Shown here: piece after piece, positions 49,519 to 58,769 of the stretch
Layout of the letters: each line of letters opens with the position of its first letter
How positions within the stretch are numbered: position 1 is the stretch's first letter
NCBI RefSeq assembly: GCF_013408175.1
Contig: NZ_JACBYW010000002.1
Span: 186,001 to 250,000 of the forward strand
From: Actinopolyspora biskrensis
Lineage (GTDB): Bacteria; Actinomycetota; Actinomycetes; Mycobacteriales; Pseudonocardiaceae
Reading direction: 5' to 3'
DNA length: 64,000 nt
The notes under the pieces: model-generated
Told to the model about the DNA's origin: nothing
The model's database searches: none
The model's input: only the letters and a program-made list of their open reading frames with translations
Translations under genes and position numbers: made by a program

Positions 49519-49541
49519 GCCGGGGACTTCGCGGTCCCGGC
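49519..49541. terminator. Terminator hairpin between lgt and btuD
   Basis: GCCGGGGAC (49519-49527) and GTCCCGGC (49534-49541) pair with one bulged G around TTCGCG, 8 nt past the lgt stop; convergent genes on both sides. Confidence 0.6.
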
Positions 49542-49590
49542 CCGTCGGCGGTGCCGCCCGGGCCCTGCCGCGGAGCCCACGCGGTCCGCG

Positions 49591-50385
49591 TCAAGCGCGC
49601 CGCCGGGGTTCCGCGGCACGTACGGGTGCGACGACCGGGGAACCGTCCGGGGCGCGCAGGACGGAGATCCGAGCGGTGTAGTGCTCTTCCAGGGTGTCGG
49701 CCGTGAGCACCTCCTCGGGAGTGCCTTCCGCCGTCACCGCGCCCTGGTCCAGCAGCAACAGACGTTCGGCGTACTGGCCCGCCATGGTGAGGTCGTGCAG
49801 CGTGGTCACGACCGTGGTCCCCTGCTCGTGCCGTAGCCGGTCGACCAGGTCCAGCAGTTCCTGGGCGTGCCCCACGTCCAGGCCCGTGGTCGGTTCGTCG
49901 AGCAGCAGCACACCGGTGCGCTGGGCCAGGGCCCGCGCCAGCACGGCTCGTTGCCGCTCACCCCCTGAGAGGGTGGGGAGTTTGCGGTCGGCCATCCGGG
50001 TGAGGTCCAGGCGGTGCAGCACCTCGGCCACCACGTCGAGGTCCGTCCCGCTCTCCCTGCCCAGCAGCCCCGTGTGCGGAGTACGCCCGAGCAGCACGTA
50101 GTCGGTCACGGTCAGTCCGACGGGCAGCTGCGGAAGCTGGGGTGCGTACCCGAGTGATCTGGCCCGGTCCCGGTGCCGCAGTCCGGTGACGGCGCGTCCG
50201 TCCACGAGCACCCTCCCGGTGTGCTCGACGAGACCGAGCACGGCCTTGAGCAGGGTGGACTTGCCCGAACCGTTCGGACCGATAACCCCGAGCCAGCCCC
50301 CGGACTCGATCCCGGCGGAGACATCGGAGACCACTGTACGGCCCCGGTATCCCGCCGAGAGCCCGCTGATCTCCACGGCGCTCAT
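49591..50385 (-). CDS. btuD: Cobalamin-type ABC importer ATPase
   Basis: 264 residues of the FecE/BtuD type. Walker A GPNGSGKST (about residues 37-45), Q-loop YAPQLPQLP, signature TLSGGERQRA, Walker B VLLLDEPTTGLD, switch TTLHDLTMA. ATG at 50385 follows GGAGAGG. Third gene of the minus-strand operon binding protein-permease-ATPase, downstream of a cobalamin riboswitch, which makes B12 or a corrinoid the likely cargo rather than a siderophore. Confidence 0.88.
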   Translation of the reverse strand: MSAVEISGLSAGYRGRTVVSDVSAGIESGGWLGVIGPNGSGKSTLLKAVLGLVEHTGRVLVDGRAVTGLRHRDRARSLGYAPQLPQLPVGLTVTDYVLLGRTPHTGLLGRESGTDLDVVAEVLHRLDLTRMADRKLPTLSGGERQRAVLARALAQRTGVLLLDEPTTGLDVGHAQELLDLVDRLRHEQGTTVVTTLHDLTMAGQYAERLLLLDQGAVTAEGTPEEVLTADTLEEHYTARISVLRAPDGSPVVAPVRAAEPRRRA

Positions 50386-50440
50386 ACGATCGCCTCTCCG
50401 TTCGCGGTCTCGGTCCTCACCGGACGCCTCTTCCGTTCCG

Positions 50441-51529
50441 TCACCGCGTTCGGTTCGTGCGCAGCAGCAGGGCGAAGAACGGAGCCCCGGTGAAGGCGGT
50501 GACGACGCCGATCGGGAGTTCGGCCGGAGCCATGACGGTCCGAGCCAGCATGTCGGCTCCCACCAGGAAGGAACCACCGAACAACAGCGAGAGCGGGACT
50601 ATGACGCGGTAACTGCCCCCCGCGGTCAGCCGTACCAGGTGAGGGACGACCAGCCCGACGAACCCGATCAACCCCGCCACGGAAACGGCCGATGCCGTGG
50701 CCAGTGACGCGGCCACCAGCACCAGAGCTCTTACCCGGCCGGGGCGGACTCCCAGCGCGCTCGCCTCCTCGTCCCCGGTCCCGAGCAGATCCAGCAGCCT
50801 GGAGCACGCGCACAGCACCACGGCGGCCAGTGCCGAGGTCGGCAGCACCACGAGCACCTCGTCCCACCCCGAGGTGCTCAGGTTGCCGAGAATCCACATG
50901 TACACGCGTTGCAGGGATTCCACGCGGAGCTGCTGGACGAACGTCTGGGCCGCAGTGAGGAAGGCACCCACCGCCACCCCGGCCAGCACCAGGGTGGCGG
51001 TGTCGGGTCCGGCGGAACGGCCGATCAGCCAGGTGAGCCCGACCCCGCCCAGCGCGCCGCCGAAAGCGGCCAGCTGCGCGAGACCGGTGCTGCCGAGGTC
51101 GACCTGCGGCACCGTGGTGACCACGACGGTCACGCTGAGTCCGGCCCCCGCTGCCGCACCGAGCAGGTAGGGGTCGGCCAGCGGATTGCGGAAGACGCCC
51201 TGGAAAGCTGCTCCTGAAACCGCCAGTGCGGCTCCGACCAGCGACGCGAGCACCACACGGGGGACGCGCAACTGCCAGAGGATCGCGGCTTCACGTCCGG
51301 AGAGGGGCGAGCGGCCTCCCGTCAGCTGCGCGCCGATCTCGGCGAGCACGCGCTGCCAGCCCAGGTCGGCCGCGCCGATCAGCGCGGACAGCAGCGTCAG
51401 CGCGACGAGCACCGCGAGTCCGCACAGCACGTGGACCGGCCGCAGCGCGTTGCGCCGGGGACGTGCTCCGCGCTCGGGTGCTCCGGAGGAGCCGTCCGTG
51501 ACGGCGGTGCCGGCCCGTAACTCGCTCAT
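50441..51529 (-). CDS. btuC: Cobalamin-type ABC importer permease (FecCD family)
   Basis: 362 residues, about ten helices. Conserved LRVPRVVLASLVGAALAVSG, FQGVFRNPLADPYLLG and IGFVGLVVPHLVRLTAG of the FecCD family, the last forming part of the ATPase contact. Starts 9 nt after the binding-protein stop, in the same operon. Paired by riboswitch context with corrinoid uptake. Confidence 0.88.
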   Translation of the reverse strand: MSELRAGTAVTDGSSGAPERGARPRRNALRPVHVLCGLAVLVALTLLSALIGAADLGWQRVLAEIGAQLTGGRSPLSGREAAILWQLRVPRVVLASLVGAALAVSGAAFQGVFRNPLADPYLLGAAAGAGLSVTVVVTTVPQVDLGSTGLAQLAAFGGALGGVGLTWLIGRSAGPDTATLVLAGVAVGAFLTAAQTFVQQLRVESLQRVYMWILGNLSTSGWDEVLVVLPTSALAAVVLCACSRLLDLLGTGDEEASALGVRPGRVRALVLVAASLATASAVSVAGLIGFVGLVVPHLVRLTAGGSYRVIVPLSLLFGGSFLVGADMLARTVMAPAELPIGVVTAFTGAPFFALLLRTNRTR

Positions 51530-51538
51530 CCGGAACGG

Positions 51539-52498
51539 TCAGCTCTTCTGCGCGGAGTCGACGGCCTCGCTGATCGAGCGGGCCAGTTCGACCACGCGCG
51601 GTCCCCAGCGGTTGGCGATGTCCTCGTCGAGTTCGTGGATCCGTCCTTCGCGCACCGCCGTCAGGTTGTTCCAGCCGGGACGCCGGGAGACTTTCTCCTT
51701 CGTGACGCCGGCGGAGCCGGTGTCGGCGAGGAAGATCATGTCCGGATCCGCCCGCAGGATCTTCTCCTCGGAGAGCCGGGGAAACTTGCTGTCGCCGGCG
51801 GAGTCCGCGATGTTGGTCAGTCCGAACTTCCGGTAGACGTTGCCCACGAAGCTCTCGGACGTGCTGGTGAAGTGGTCCGGGCTGATCTCGTGGTAGTAGG
51901 TCAGTTCCCCTTGCGGTTCGGGAGTCCTCTCCACCAGTTCGTCCATCCGGGAGCGCATGCGGTTCACGGTCTCGGTGGCGCGTTCGCCGTGCCCCGTGGC
52001 CCGTCCCAGTGCCTTGATCTGGTCGTACGAGTCCTGAAGGTTTTCGGCCGAGGGGGTGAGCAGCACCGGAACGTCGATCTCACGCAGCCCGTCCGCCAGC
52101 GAGTCCGCACTGCCGGCCTGGGCGATCACGAGATCGGGACGGTACTCGGAAACGGCGCTCGCGCTGGTGTCCAGGGCGGAGAACTCCTTGCGCGGAGCCC
52201 TGCCGGGATGGTCGGAGTTCTTGTCGACCGCGATGACCTGCTCATCCGCGCCGATCTCGTAGAGAACCTCGGTGGCCGTCGGGCTCAGCGAGACGATGCG
52301 CTTCGGCTGTTCCGTCAGGGTGACCGGCTGCCGGCCGGACAGCTCGACCCTGACCGGAAAGGCGGAAGCGGAATCGTTCCCGCTGTCCGGCTGCTCGTTG
52401 GAGGTGGGCCTGCTGGCGCACGATGTGAGTGGAACGAGTAGCGCGAACACGGCCAGCAGCAGGGCCGCGTTGCGGCGAAGTCCGATCGTCCGGCTCAT
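51539..52498 (-). CDS. btuF: Cobalamin-type ABC importer binding lipoprotein
   Basis: 319 residues. Signal peptide with lipobox (VPLTSC, Cys near residue 27), then a periplasmic-binding-protein type III fold: KRIVSLSPTATEVLYEIGAD, YRPDLVIAQ, and C-terminal RWGPRVVELARSISEAV. ATG at 52498 follows GAGGACA. First gene of the operon; its leader contains the cobalamin riboswitch at about 52588-52695 and a 9-bp hairpin just before the ribosome binding site. The length and architecture suit BtuF. Confidence 0.88.
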   Translation of the reverse strand: MSRTIGLRRNAALLLAVFALLVPLTSCASRPTSNEQPDSGNDSASAFPVRVELSGRQPVTLTEQPKRIVSLSPTATEVLYEIGADEQVIAVDKNSDHPGRAPRKEFSALDTSASAVSEYRPDLVIAQAGSADSLADGLREIDVPVLLTPSAENLQDSYDQIKALGRATGHGERATETVNRMRSRMDELVERTPEPQGELTYYHEISPDHFTSTSESFVGNVYRKFGLTNIADSAGDSKFPRLSEEKILRADPDMIFLADTGSAGVTKEKVSRRPGWNNLTAVREGRIHELDEDIANRWGPRVVELARSISEAVDSAQKS

Positions 52499-52509
52499 GA
52501 CTGTCCTCG

Positions 52510-52552
52510 GTCTCGGCCGGTGCACGCGGAGTCCGCCACAGAACCGGCCGAC
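52510..52552 (-). promoter_or_regulatory. Expression-platform hairpin before btuF
   Basis: On the minus strand TCGGCCGGT and ACCGGCCGA (9 nt each) pair across a loop of roughly 23 nt and end a few nt before the GAGGAC ribosome binding site. It is well placed to switch translation or transcription in response to the riboswitch upstream. Confidence 0.5.
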
Positions 52553-52587
52553 ACCGCGTTCCTGCACCGGGAACGGCGGTCTCGAGT

Positions 52588-52695
52588 GACGTACGAGGCG
52601 ACCTGGCTCGGCCCGGTCGTTCCGCGACGGCGGAACGGGGCCTCACAGTTGCGGGACAGCACCGGAGTCACACCGGGTTTCGCTCGTACGGCACC
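52588..52695 (-). ncRNA. Cobalamin riboswitch upstream of btuF-btuC-btuD
   Basis: Read on the minus strand it has GGTGCC, then GAAACCCGGTGTGACTCCGG, GCTGTCCCGCAACTGTGAGG, a GTTCCGC/GCGGAAC hairpin and GAGCCAGGTCGCC, the landmarks of the cobalamin riboswitch including the B12 box. A closing helix CGTACGAG/CTCGTACG joins 52683-52690 with 52590-52597. Cobalamin binding should turn the importer off. Confidence 0.9.
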
Positions 52696-52923
52696 ACGCG
52701 GGCTGCTCCGTGGGGAGCAGTCAACGTTCTGATCAGCAAAGATACCAGTTCGTTCGGTCGTGTGAGCGGACAGCCCCGCCGGTGCGCGGTACTGCGGTCC
52801 GTTCGGTTTCCCGATGCGCGGGATTTCCGGGAGGGACACGGGCCCTGCCCCGTTCACCAGGCGCGGCGGGGCTCCCGGCGGGCGGGACGTGCCACGCCGC
52901 CCGCCCGCCGGTGCCGCCCTCGT
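52696..52923. other. Region between the riboswitch and helD
   Basis: It holds GACTGCTCCC/GGAGCAG pairing (about 52704-52722) in the start of the btu leader, the btu promoter region, and the tail of helD transcription. I see no gene and no clear promoter hexamers. Confidence 0.35.
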
Positions 52924-55224
52924 TCACTCCTCGAGCTCGAGCCCCCGCAGCTCCGCGGGAAGGTCACCGGTGTGCACGACAGCCAGCCTGGTGGTGCTCC
53001 TGGTGAGCGCGACGTAGACGTCGTTGAGCCCCCGGGCGGACTCGGAAAGCAGGACCTGCGGCTCGACCACGACCACGCTGTCGAACTCGAGTCCCTTGGC
53101 CTGGTCCACCGTCAGCACCATCACCGGCGCTTCCAGTCCCTCCGGCTGGGGGCCGAAGGCGGCCTCCGGCGTTCGCCCCACGATCGAACGACCGACCCCG
53201 GAGAACCCGTTCGCCGGGAGCAGCACCGCGACACGCCCACCGTCGACGGCCTCCATCTCCTTCGCGGTCACCTCGGCGACCCGGGCGGGGAGCTCTTCCT
53301 CCGGCACGCGGAGTCGGTGGGGGCGTACTCCGGTGCTGCGGACCGAGGTGGGCACGGAAAGATCCACATCCATCGCGGACAGCAGCGGTTCCGCACGGGA
53401 CATGATCTCGGAGGGCGTCCGGTAGTTGATCGTCAGTTCTTCCATGCGCCAGCGCCGTGCGACGTACGGGGACAGCACCTCGTGCCATGAACCGGCCCCC
53501 GCCGTCGAACCGGTCTGGGCGATGTCGCCGACCACCGTCATGGAACGACTCGGACACCTCCGCATCAGCACGCGCCAGGCCATCGCGGACAGCTCCTGGG
53601 CCTCGTCGATGATGACGTGCCCGAAGGTCCAGGTTCGGTCACCCGCGGCTCGTTCCGCCGCCGTCATGTCGCTGTTCGTGCGATGCCGTTGCGCCAGAAG
53701 GTCGGCGTCGAGCACGTCGGAGACCCGCAGCCGCTCGGGATCGATGATCTCCTCGTCCTGCTCCATGATGTGCAGCACGCCCTCGGCGTAGGCCAGCTCC
53801 TCGCGTTCCTGCTGCCGCTGTGCCTGCTGCTGTTCGGACTCGTCCTCGCCGAGCAGTTCGGCCAGCTCGTCGAGCAGCGGCGCGTCCGAGGGAGTCCACT
53901 CGGCCCCCGACTCACGCAGCAGCGCCTGCCGCTGCTGCTCGTCGAAGTACTTGCGGGCGGCCTTGCGCAGCCGTTCGGGTGAGGAGAGCAGCTCGTCGAG
54001 CAGCGTGGTCGGTTCGAGCTCGGGCCAGAGCCCTTCCAGGACCTCGCCCACGCCGGAGTCGGCACGCAGCTCCGCGGAGATGTCGTCGATGTCGCGCTGG
54101 TCGAGCAGGTCCCTGCCGAGGCGGTCGGCAACCTGCAACGCCAGCGCCGAGAACATCTCGCGCCGGAAGATCTTCCTGGCCTCGTTGTGCGACTTGCGCG
54201 ACTTGCGGGCCTTGGTGCGTGCCTGGCTGCACGTGCTCTTGTCGATGTGGAGTGGTTCGCGGTCGAACATCACCTCGACATAGTTCTTGGGGACCTGTTG
54301 CCGCTCGCGCACCGCGTTGTTCAGGATCGAGACCATTTCCGAGCGCCCCTTGAGCTCGGCGGCCTCGGCGGATTCCCGCCCCGTGGCCGCCACTCCCGGG
54401 TACAGCTCCCCGACCGTGGAGAGCAGCACACCCGTCTCCCCGAGCGAGGGAAGCACCTGTCCGATGTAGCGCAGGAACGTCGGGTTCGGGCCGACCACGA
54501 GCACGCCGCGCTTGGTCAGCTGCTGCCGGTAGGTGTAGAGCAGGTAGGCGGCCCGGTGCAGCGCGACGGCCGTCTTGCCCGTTCCGGGGCCGCCCTGCAC
54601 CACCAGCACGCCGTTCATGCCGCTGCGGATGATCCGGTCCTGTTCGGCCTGGATGGTGGCGACGATGTCGCCCATCTTCCCGGTGCGGCGCTCGTCCAGT
54701 GCCGCGAGCAGCGTGGCCTCCCCCGCGAGACCGAGATGGCTGCTCTGCTCGGCCGCGTCCAGGTCGAGGACCTCGTCCTCCAGATCCGTGACGGTACGTC
54801 TGGTGGTCCGTATGTGCCTGCGGCGCACGACTCCGTCCCTGGACGCCGCCGTGGCGAGGTAGAACGGGCGCGCGGCCGGAGCCCGCCAGTCGATGAGCAG
54901 CGGTGTGTACTCGTTCTCCTCGTCGAACAGCCCCAACCTGCCGATGTGAAAACGTTCGCCACTGTCCAGGTCGAGCCTGCCGAAACACAGCCCGTTCTCC
55001 ACCGCGCTCAGCTGGGAGAGCTTGTCGATGTGCATCTTGGTGGAAATATCGCGTTCGGTGCGCGCCTGCGGGGTGCCACCGGTTTCGCGGAGCGTCTCGG
55101 CCAGACGCCTGCTGTTGTACTGGCGTAGCTCGTCGAGCTTGTCGTAGAGCATCGACACGTACTGCTGCTCGGCGGCGACGCCGTCGGTGTGGTCAAGTTC
55201 CCGATCGGCTCGGGTGTCGGACAC
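52924..55224 (-). CDS. helD: HelD-like RNA polymerase-recycling ATPase (UvrD-like superfamily I)
   Basis: 766 residues. N-terminal coiled coil (AAEQQYVSMLYDKLDELRQY), Walker A QGGPGTGKTAVALHRAAYLL (near residue 200), a large helical insertion, Walker B HVIIDEAQELS, and helicase motifs VVGDIAQTGSTAG, LTVDQAKGLEFDSVVV and VALTRST. Actinobacterial HelD releases RNA polymerase from stalled complexes and can contribute to rifampicin tolerance. GTG at 55224 follows AGGTGGAG. It is the last part of a monocistronic unit. Confidence 0.9.
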   Translation of the reverse strand: MSDTRADRELDHTDGVAAEQQYVSMLYDKLDELRQYNSRRLAETLRETGGTPQARTERDISTKMHIDKLSQLSAVENGLCFGRLDLDSGERFHIGRLGLFDEENEYTPLLIDWRAPAARPFYLATAASRDGVVRRRHIRTTRRTVTDLEDEVLDLDAAEQSSHLGLAGEATLLAALDERRTGKMGDIVATIQAEQDRIIRSGMNGVLVVQGGPGTGKTAVALHRAAYLLYTYRQQLTKRGVLVVGPNPTFLRYIGQVLPSLGETGVLLSTVGELYPGVAATGRESAEAAELKGRSEMVSILNNAVRERQQVPKNYVEVMFDREPLHIDKSTCSQARTKARKSRKSHNEARKIFRREMFSALALQVADRLGRDLLDQRDIDDISAELRADSGVGEVLEGLWPELEPTTLLDELLSSPERLRKAARKYFDEQQRQALLRESGAEWTPSDAPLLDELAELLGEDESEQQQAQRQQEREELAYAEGVLHIMEQDEEIIDPERLRVSDVLDADLLAQRHRTNSDMTAAERAAGDRTWTFGHVIIDEAQELSAMAWRVLMRRCPSRSMTVVGDIAQTGSTAGAGSWHEVLSPYVARRWRMEELTINYRTPSEIMSRAEPLLSAMDVDLSVPTSVRSTGVRPHRLRVPEEELPARVAEVTAKEMEAVDGGRVAVLLPANGFSGVGRSIVGRTPEAAFGPQPEGLEAPVMVLTVDQAKGLEFDSVVVVEPQVLLSESARGLNDVYVALTRSTTRLAVVHTGDLPAELRGLELEE

Positions 55225-55566
55225 GACTCCACCTCGTGCGGTCAAGAGCGTTGGGACAGTAAGTGCGCCAAGTGGAGGCGCGGCGGTGTCGGAGACGAAC
55301 ACCGTGGCCCGCCAACAGGGCCGACGAACGAGTATACCTCCGCGGGGAGTGTGCTTGCCGGTGCGTGATCGCCGGCGTCGTGTGAAACGGCGCGGTCCCG
55401 CCGCGGGAACCGCTCGGGAAAAGCGTCCCTGACCGCGCGGGGGGTGCGACGACTATTCTGGTCCGCCGGAATGTGCACGTGCCATGTTGGCGGCCCTCCC
55501 GCGCCGTCACCGGGGTGACCGTCGCGCGGTGACCACCGGGCGAGGATCGGGAGGTCCCGGGCGTGC
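55225..55566. other. Divergent promoter region of helD and the GntR gene
   Basis: 342 nt without a gene. TATACT on the minus strand (55336-55331) is a good -10 for helD with a leader of about 105 nt, and GGCCC/GGGCC (55306-55322) is a small dyad in that leader. I do not see the rifampicin-associated element described for other helD genes. Confidence 0.4.
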
Positions 55567-56289
55567 ATGGCGGCGAACGGAGCCAGGTTGAGCGGAGGAC
55601 TGCACGGAAAGATCGTCGACGTTCTGGGGCGCGAGATCAGCGCCGGGACGCATCCGCCCGGTAGCGTGCTGCGCGTCGAGGACCTGGAGCAGCGTTTCGG
55701 CATATCCCGCAGTGTGGTGCGCGAGGTGGTGCGCACGCTCGCCTCGATCCGGCTCGTGGTGGGACGTCAGCGGATCGGGATCGTGGTTCGGCCGCGCGAG
55801 GAGTGGAACACTTTCGATCCGATGCTGATCCGCTGGCTGCTGGAGGTCGACAGGACCAACCAGGTCAAGACCCTCGTGGAACTCCGCACCGCCGTCGAGC
55901 CGGTGGCGGCCGGTGCCGCGGCGCAGCGTGCCGATGCCGAGCAGGTGGCGGAGCTGGCGCGTCTCGCGGCTCGGATGGGGGAGCTCGCCTCGGCCGGAGC
56001 TCTGGAGGAGTTCCTCGACGCCGACGTGGCTTTCCACTCCCTGGTGCTGAGGGCCTCGGGCAACGAGATGTTCGCCCAACTGCACGAGGTGGTGCGGGAG
56101 GTGCTGCGCTGGCGCACCGAGCAGGGACTGATGCCGGCTCGTCCCGAGCCGAGGGCCATCGAGCTGCACAGCGAGATCGCACGGTGCATCGGGGAGGGGC
56201 ACGGGCAGCGTGCCGAGGACGCGACGAGGGAGCTGGTCGCCGAGGCGCTGCACGGGACGCTGGAGCTGTTGGACACCTCCGAAACGTGA
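55567..56289 (+). CDS. GntR-family regulator with FCD domain
   Basis: 240 residues. Winged helix GKIVDVLGREISAGTHPPGS and LEQRFGISRSVVREVVRTLA; linker; FCD ligand domain with metal-binding residues in DADVAFHSLVLRASGNE and RAIELHSEIARCIGEGHGQR. Such regulators respond to sugar acids or organic acids. No catabolic gene adjoins it; the gntP permease lies 20 kb away. ATG at 55567 has GGGAGG about 12 nt upstream. Confidence 0.92.
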   Translation: MAANGARLSGGLHGKIVDVLGREISAGTHPPGSVLRVEDLEQRFGISRSVVREVVRTLASIRLVVGRQRIGIVVRPREEWNTFDPMLIRWLLEVDRTNQVKTLVELRTAVEPVAAGAAAQRADAEQVAELARLAARMGELASAGALEEFLDADVAFHSLVLRASGNEMFAQLHEVVREVLRWRTEQGLMPARPEPRAIELHSEIARCIGEGHGQRAEDATRELVAEALHGTLELLDTSET

Positions 56290-56313
56290 CCGTTCGGCGC
56301 GGAGCCCGTGGCC

Positions 56314-56327
56314 GCCCGAGCTCGGGC
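56314..56327. terminator. Palindrome between the convergent GntR and LuxR genes
   Basis: GCCCGAG/CTCGGGC, a 14-nt perfect palindrome in the 105-nt gap; it can act as a short terminator stem only with a reduced loop. Confidence 0.35.
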
Positions 56328-56376
56328 ACTCGGAGCGGAGGCCCGGGGAAGGGGGCGGGCGGCGAGTTCCGGTGGT

Positions 56377-56394
56377 CCGAGCGGAAGGCTTCGA
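56377..56394 (-). repeat. Post-stop motif TCGAAGCCTTCCGCTCGG (LuxR copy)
   Basis: Directly after the minus-strand stop of the LuxR gene. It differs from the trp copy (45138-45155) at only two positions over this length. Confidence 0.5.
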
Positions 56395-58755
56395 TCAGGA
56401 CTGCTCCGACTGCTGCCCCGCGACCCACCCCGCGATCTGCGCCCGCGAGGTGAAGTCGAGCTTGGTGAGGATGTGCTGCACGTGGCCCTCCACCGTTCGC
56501 AGCGCGATGACCAGTCGTTCGGCTATTTCCTTGTTGGTGCGTCCCTGCGCCACGAGCTGGGCGATCTCCCGCTCCCGGCTCGTCAGCGGCATCGGGTGAA
56601 CGTTCTCCCGCGAGCTGGTCCGCGAGCGCTGCTTGATCTCCAGCGCGTAGTCGATCGCGGTCTCGGAGGACCAGCGGTATCCGCGGTCGAAGGCGTCGTT
56701 GTACTCCTCGGAGCCGAGGGCCTGCCTCGTGGCGACCAGGTGGTTCCGGTGCTCCTCGGCGAAGGCGGCGTAGAGGTTGGGGGTGGAACGCGCCGACTCC
56801 CAGGCTCCGCCCGCCGCCCCGAACAGCCGGGCCGCGCGCTTGTCGTCACCGCGCCGGTGCACGGCCCAGGCCATGGTGTCCATGCTGAAGGCGATGGCCA
56901 GACGGTTGTCCAGCCTGCGCTGCAGGCTCAGCGCTTCCTTGAGGGCGGATTCGGCCCGTTCGGGGGCGCCGGCCGTGATCTTGAGGTATCCGATCGCCCA
57001 CAGCGTCCAGGAACGCCAGTAGATCTCGCCTCGGCCCGTGGTGATCGCCAGTGCGTCGTCGAGCAGCTCCAGCCCGTGCTGTCTTCGCCCGCCCAACGTG
57101 TGGGCGAGCCCGAGCCCGATCAGCGCGAACAGTTCGCCCTGCGGATCGACGTGGCGGCGGAAGGCGGTCAGCGCTCCCTGGAGGAGCCGGGTGGCCGTGT
57201 CCGTTTCCTGCTCGAACAGTGCCGCCATGCCGTACACCTGGGTCAGCTGGGCGCGTTCGAGGGCGGCGTCCTCGTCCTCGATCGTGGTGGTGGCCGTGTC
57301 CAGCGAACGTCGAGCCACGGAGACGTCTCCGTGCAGGAGGGTGAACCAGGCGCTGGCGGCGAGCGCGGAGGCCCTGTCCCGCTTGGCGTGTTCCGTACCG
57401 GTCAGCGCCAGCGTCCTGTCCAGCCAGTGCCGAGCCTCCGAATGCAGACCGCGCAGCTGCCAGTAGCGCCCCAGCCCGATGGCCAGGCGCAGCGCGAAGG
57501 ACGGGTCGGCGGCCGCCCTTTCGGGGCCGCTCGCCAGATGCAGCGCCGTACGCAGGTTCGCCTGCTCCATGCGCAGCCGCCGCACCCATTCGACCTGCTC
57601 GGCACCGAGCCACTCGGCGGAGAACCGCTCCACGATGCCGCCGTACCACTGCCGGTGCCGTTCCTCGGTTCCGGGGCGCTCACCCGCCGCGGTCAGCTTC
57701 TCCAGGCCGTACTCGCGCAACGCGTGGGGGAGCCGGTAGCGGCTCGGACCGTCGTGGTCGGAGTCGCGCAGCAGGATCGACTTGTCCACCAGCGAGTGGA
57801 CGAGCGTCGCGACGTTTCCGCGGTCGACGGTGTCTCCGAGGACGTGTTCGGCCGCTTCGAGGTCGAAGCTGCCCGCGAACACCGACAGGTGCGCCCATGC
57901 CCTGCGGTCCTGCTCGGTGCACAGGTCGTAGCTCCAGTCGATCAGGGCCCGCAGCGTCCGCTGCCGCTGCGGAGCTCCGCGCCTCCCCCCGCTGAGCAGC
58001 TCGTACCGCTCGTTGAGGCGTTCCTCGAGCTGTTCGGGGGACAGGGAGCGCAGTCGCACCACGGCCAGCTCGATGGCGAGGGGGTTGCCGTCGAGTCGCT
58101 GGCACAGCCGCATCAGCACGGGGGCGTTGTCCGGAGTCACCTCGAACTCGGGAACCACGGCGCGGGCCCGGTCGGCGAACAGCCTCACGGCGGCGTACTG
58201 CTCGTAGGCCTCCGGAGCGGGCAGTTGCTCCGGGTCGGGAGCCTGCAGCGGGGGGACGACCAGTGTGCTCTCCCCGGCGATACCGAGGGAGTGCCTGCTG
58301 GTGGCGAGTACGCGCACCCCCGGGCAGGAGCGCACGAGGGCGTCCACGAGCCCGGCGCAGGCCTCCACGAGGTGTTCGCAGTTGTCCACGACGAGCAGAG
58401 TTTCGCGTTCACGGAAGTACTCGACGATGTCGTCGGTCTCCGTGCCGCCGGAGGACTCCGGGATGTTGAGCTGTTCCACGACGGTGGCCGGCAGCAGTTC
58501 CGGGTCGTCCAGATCGCCGAGGTCGACCTGCCACACCTTGTCCCGGAACGATTTGCGCGCGCCCGTCGCCACGCGCAGCGCCAACCTGCTCTTGCCGATC
58601 CCCCCTGGGCCGGTGAGCGTGACCACCCGGGATTCGGCCAGCAGTCGTTTGGTGAGCGTGATCTCGCGACGCCTGCCGACGAAGCTCGTGACCTCTGCCG
58701 GGAGATTGCCGCCGGCCGTACGTGAGCGAGCTCGTGCGGTGGAGTCCACGTCCAC
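56395..58755 (-). CDS. ATPase-type LuxR-family regulator
   Basis: 786 residues. N-terminal NB-ARC-like ATPase: Walker A TLTGPGGIGKSRLALRVA (near residue 48), Walker B ETLLVVDNCEHL and sensor LATSRHSLGI. A long middle of helical repeats (about residues 380-690, TPR-like) follows, then a C-terminal LuxR helix-turn-helix (LTSREREIAQLVAQGRTNKE, VEGHVQHILTKL). It is of the large STAND/AfsR-LuxR group that couples an unknown ligand to transcription. GTG at 58755 (or 58749) has no ribosome binding site; it lies 14 nt after the VanZ-like stop, probably the same transcript. Confidence 0.9.
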   Translation of the reverse strand: MDVDSTARARSRTAGGNLPAEVTSFVGRRREITLTKRLLAESRVVTLTGPGGIGKSRLALRVATGARKSFRDKVWQVDLGDLDDPELLPATVVEQLNIPESSGGTETDDIVEYFRERETLLVVDNCEHLVEACAGLVDALVRSCPGVRVLATSRHSLGIAGESTLVVPPLQAPDPEQLPAPEAYEQYAAVRLFADRARAVVPEFEVTPDNAPVLMRLCQRLDGNPLAIELAVVRLRSLSPEQLEERLNERYELLSGGRRGAPQRQRTLRALIDWSYDLCTEQDRRAWAHLSVFAGSFDLEAAEHVLGDTVDRGNVATLVHSLVDKSILLRDSDHDGPSRYRLPHALREYGLEKLTAAGERPGTEERHRQWYGGIVERFSAEWLGAEQVEWVRRLRMEQANLRTALHLASGPERAAADPSFALRLAIGLGRYWQLRGLHSEARHWLDRTLALTGTEHAKRDRASALAASAWFTLLHGDVSVARRSLDTATTTIEDEDAALERAQLTQVYGMAALFEQETDTATRLLQGALTAFRRHVDPQGELFALIGLGLAHTLGGRRQHGLELLDDALAITTGRGEIYWRSWTLWAIGYLKITAGAPERAESALKEALSLQRRLDNRLAIAFSMDTMAWAVHRRGDDKRAARLFGAAGGAWESARSTPNLYAAFAEEHRNHLVATRQALGSEEYNDAFDRGYRWSSETAIDYALEIKQRSRTSSRENVHPMPLTSREREIAQLVAQGRTNKEIAERLVIALRTVEGHVQHILTKLDFTSRAQIAGWVAGQQSEQS

Positions 58756-58769
58756 GAGAATAACGCGAT

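Noticed and set aside
49524-49540. GGGACTTCGCGGTCCC as a second DosR-like box
   Set aside because: The spacing between half-sites is one nucleotide too long, and the sequence is the stem-loop of the lgt terminator.
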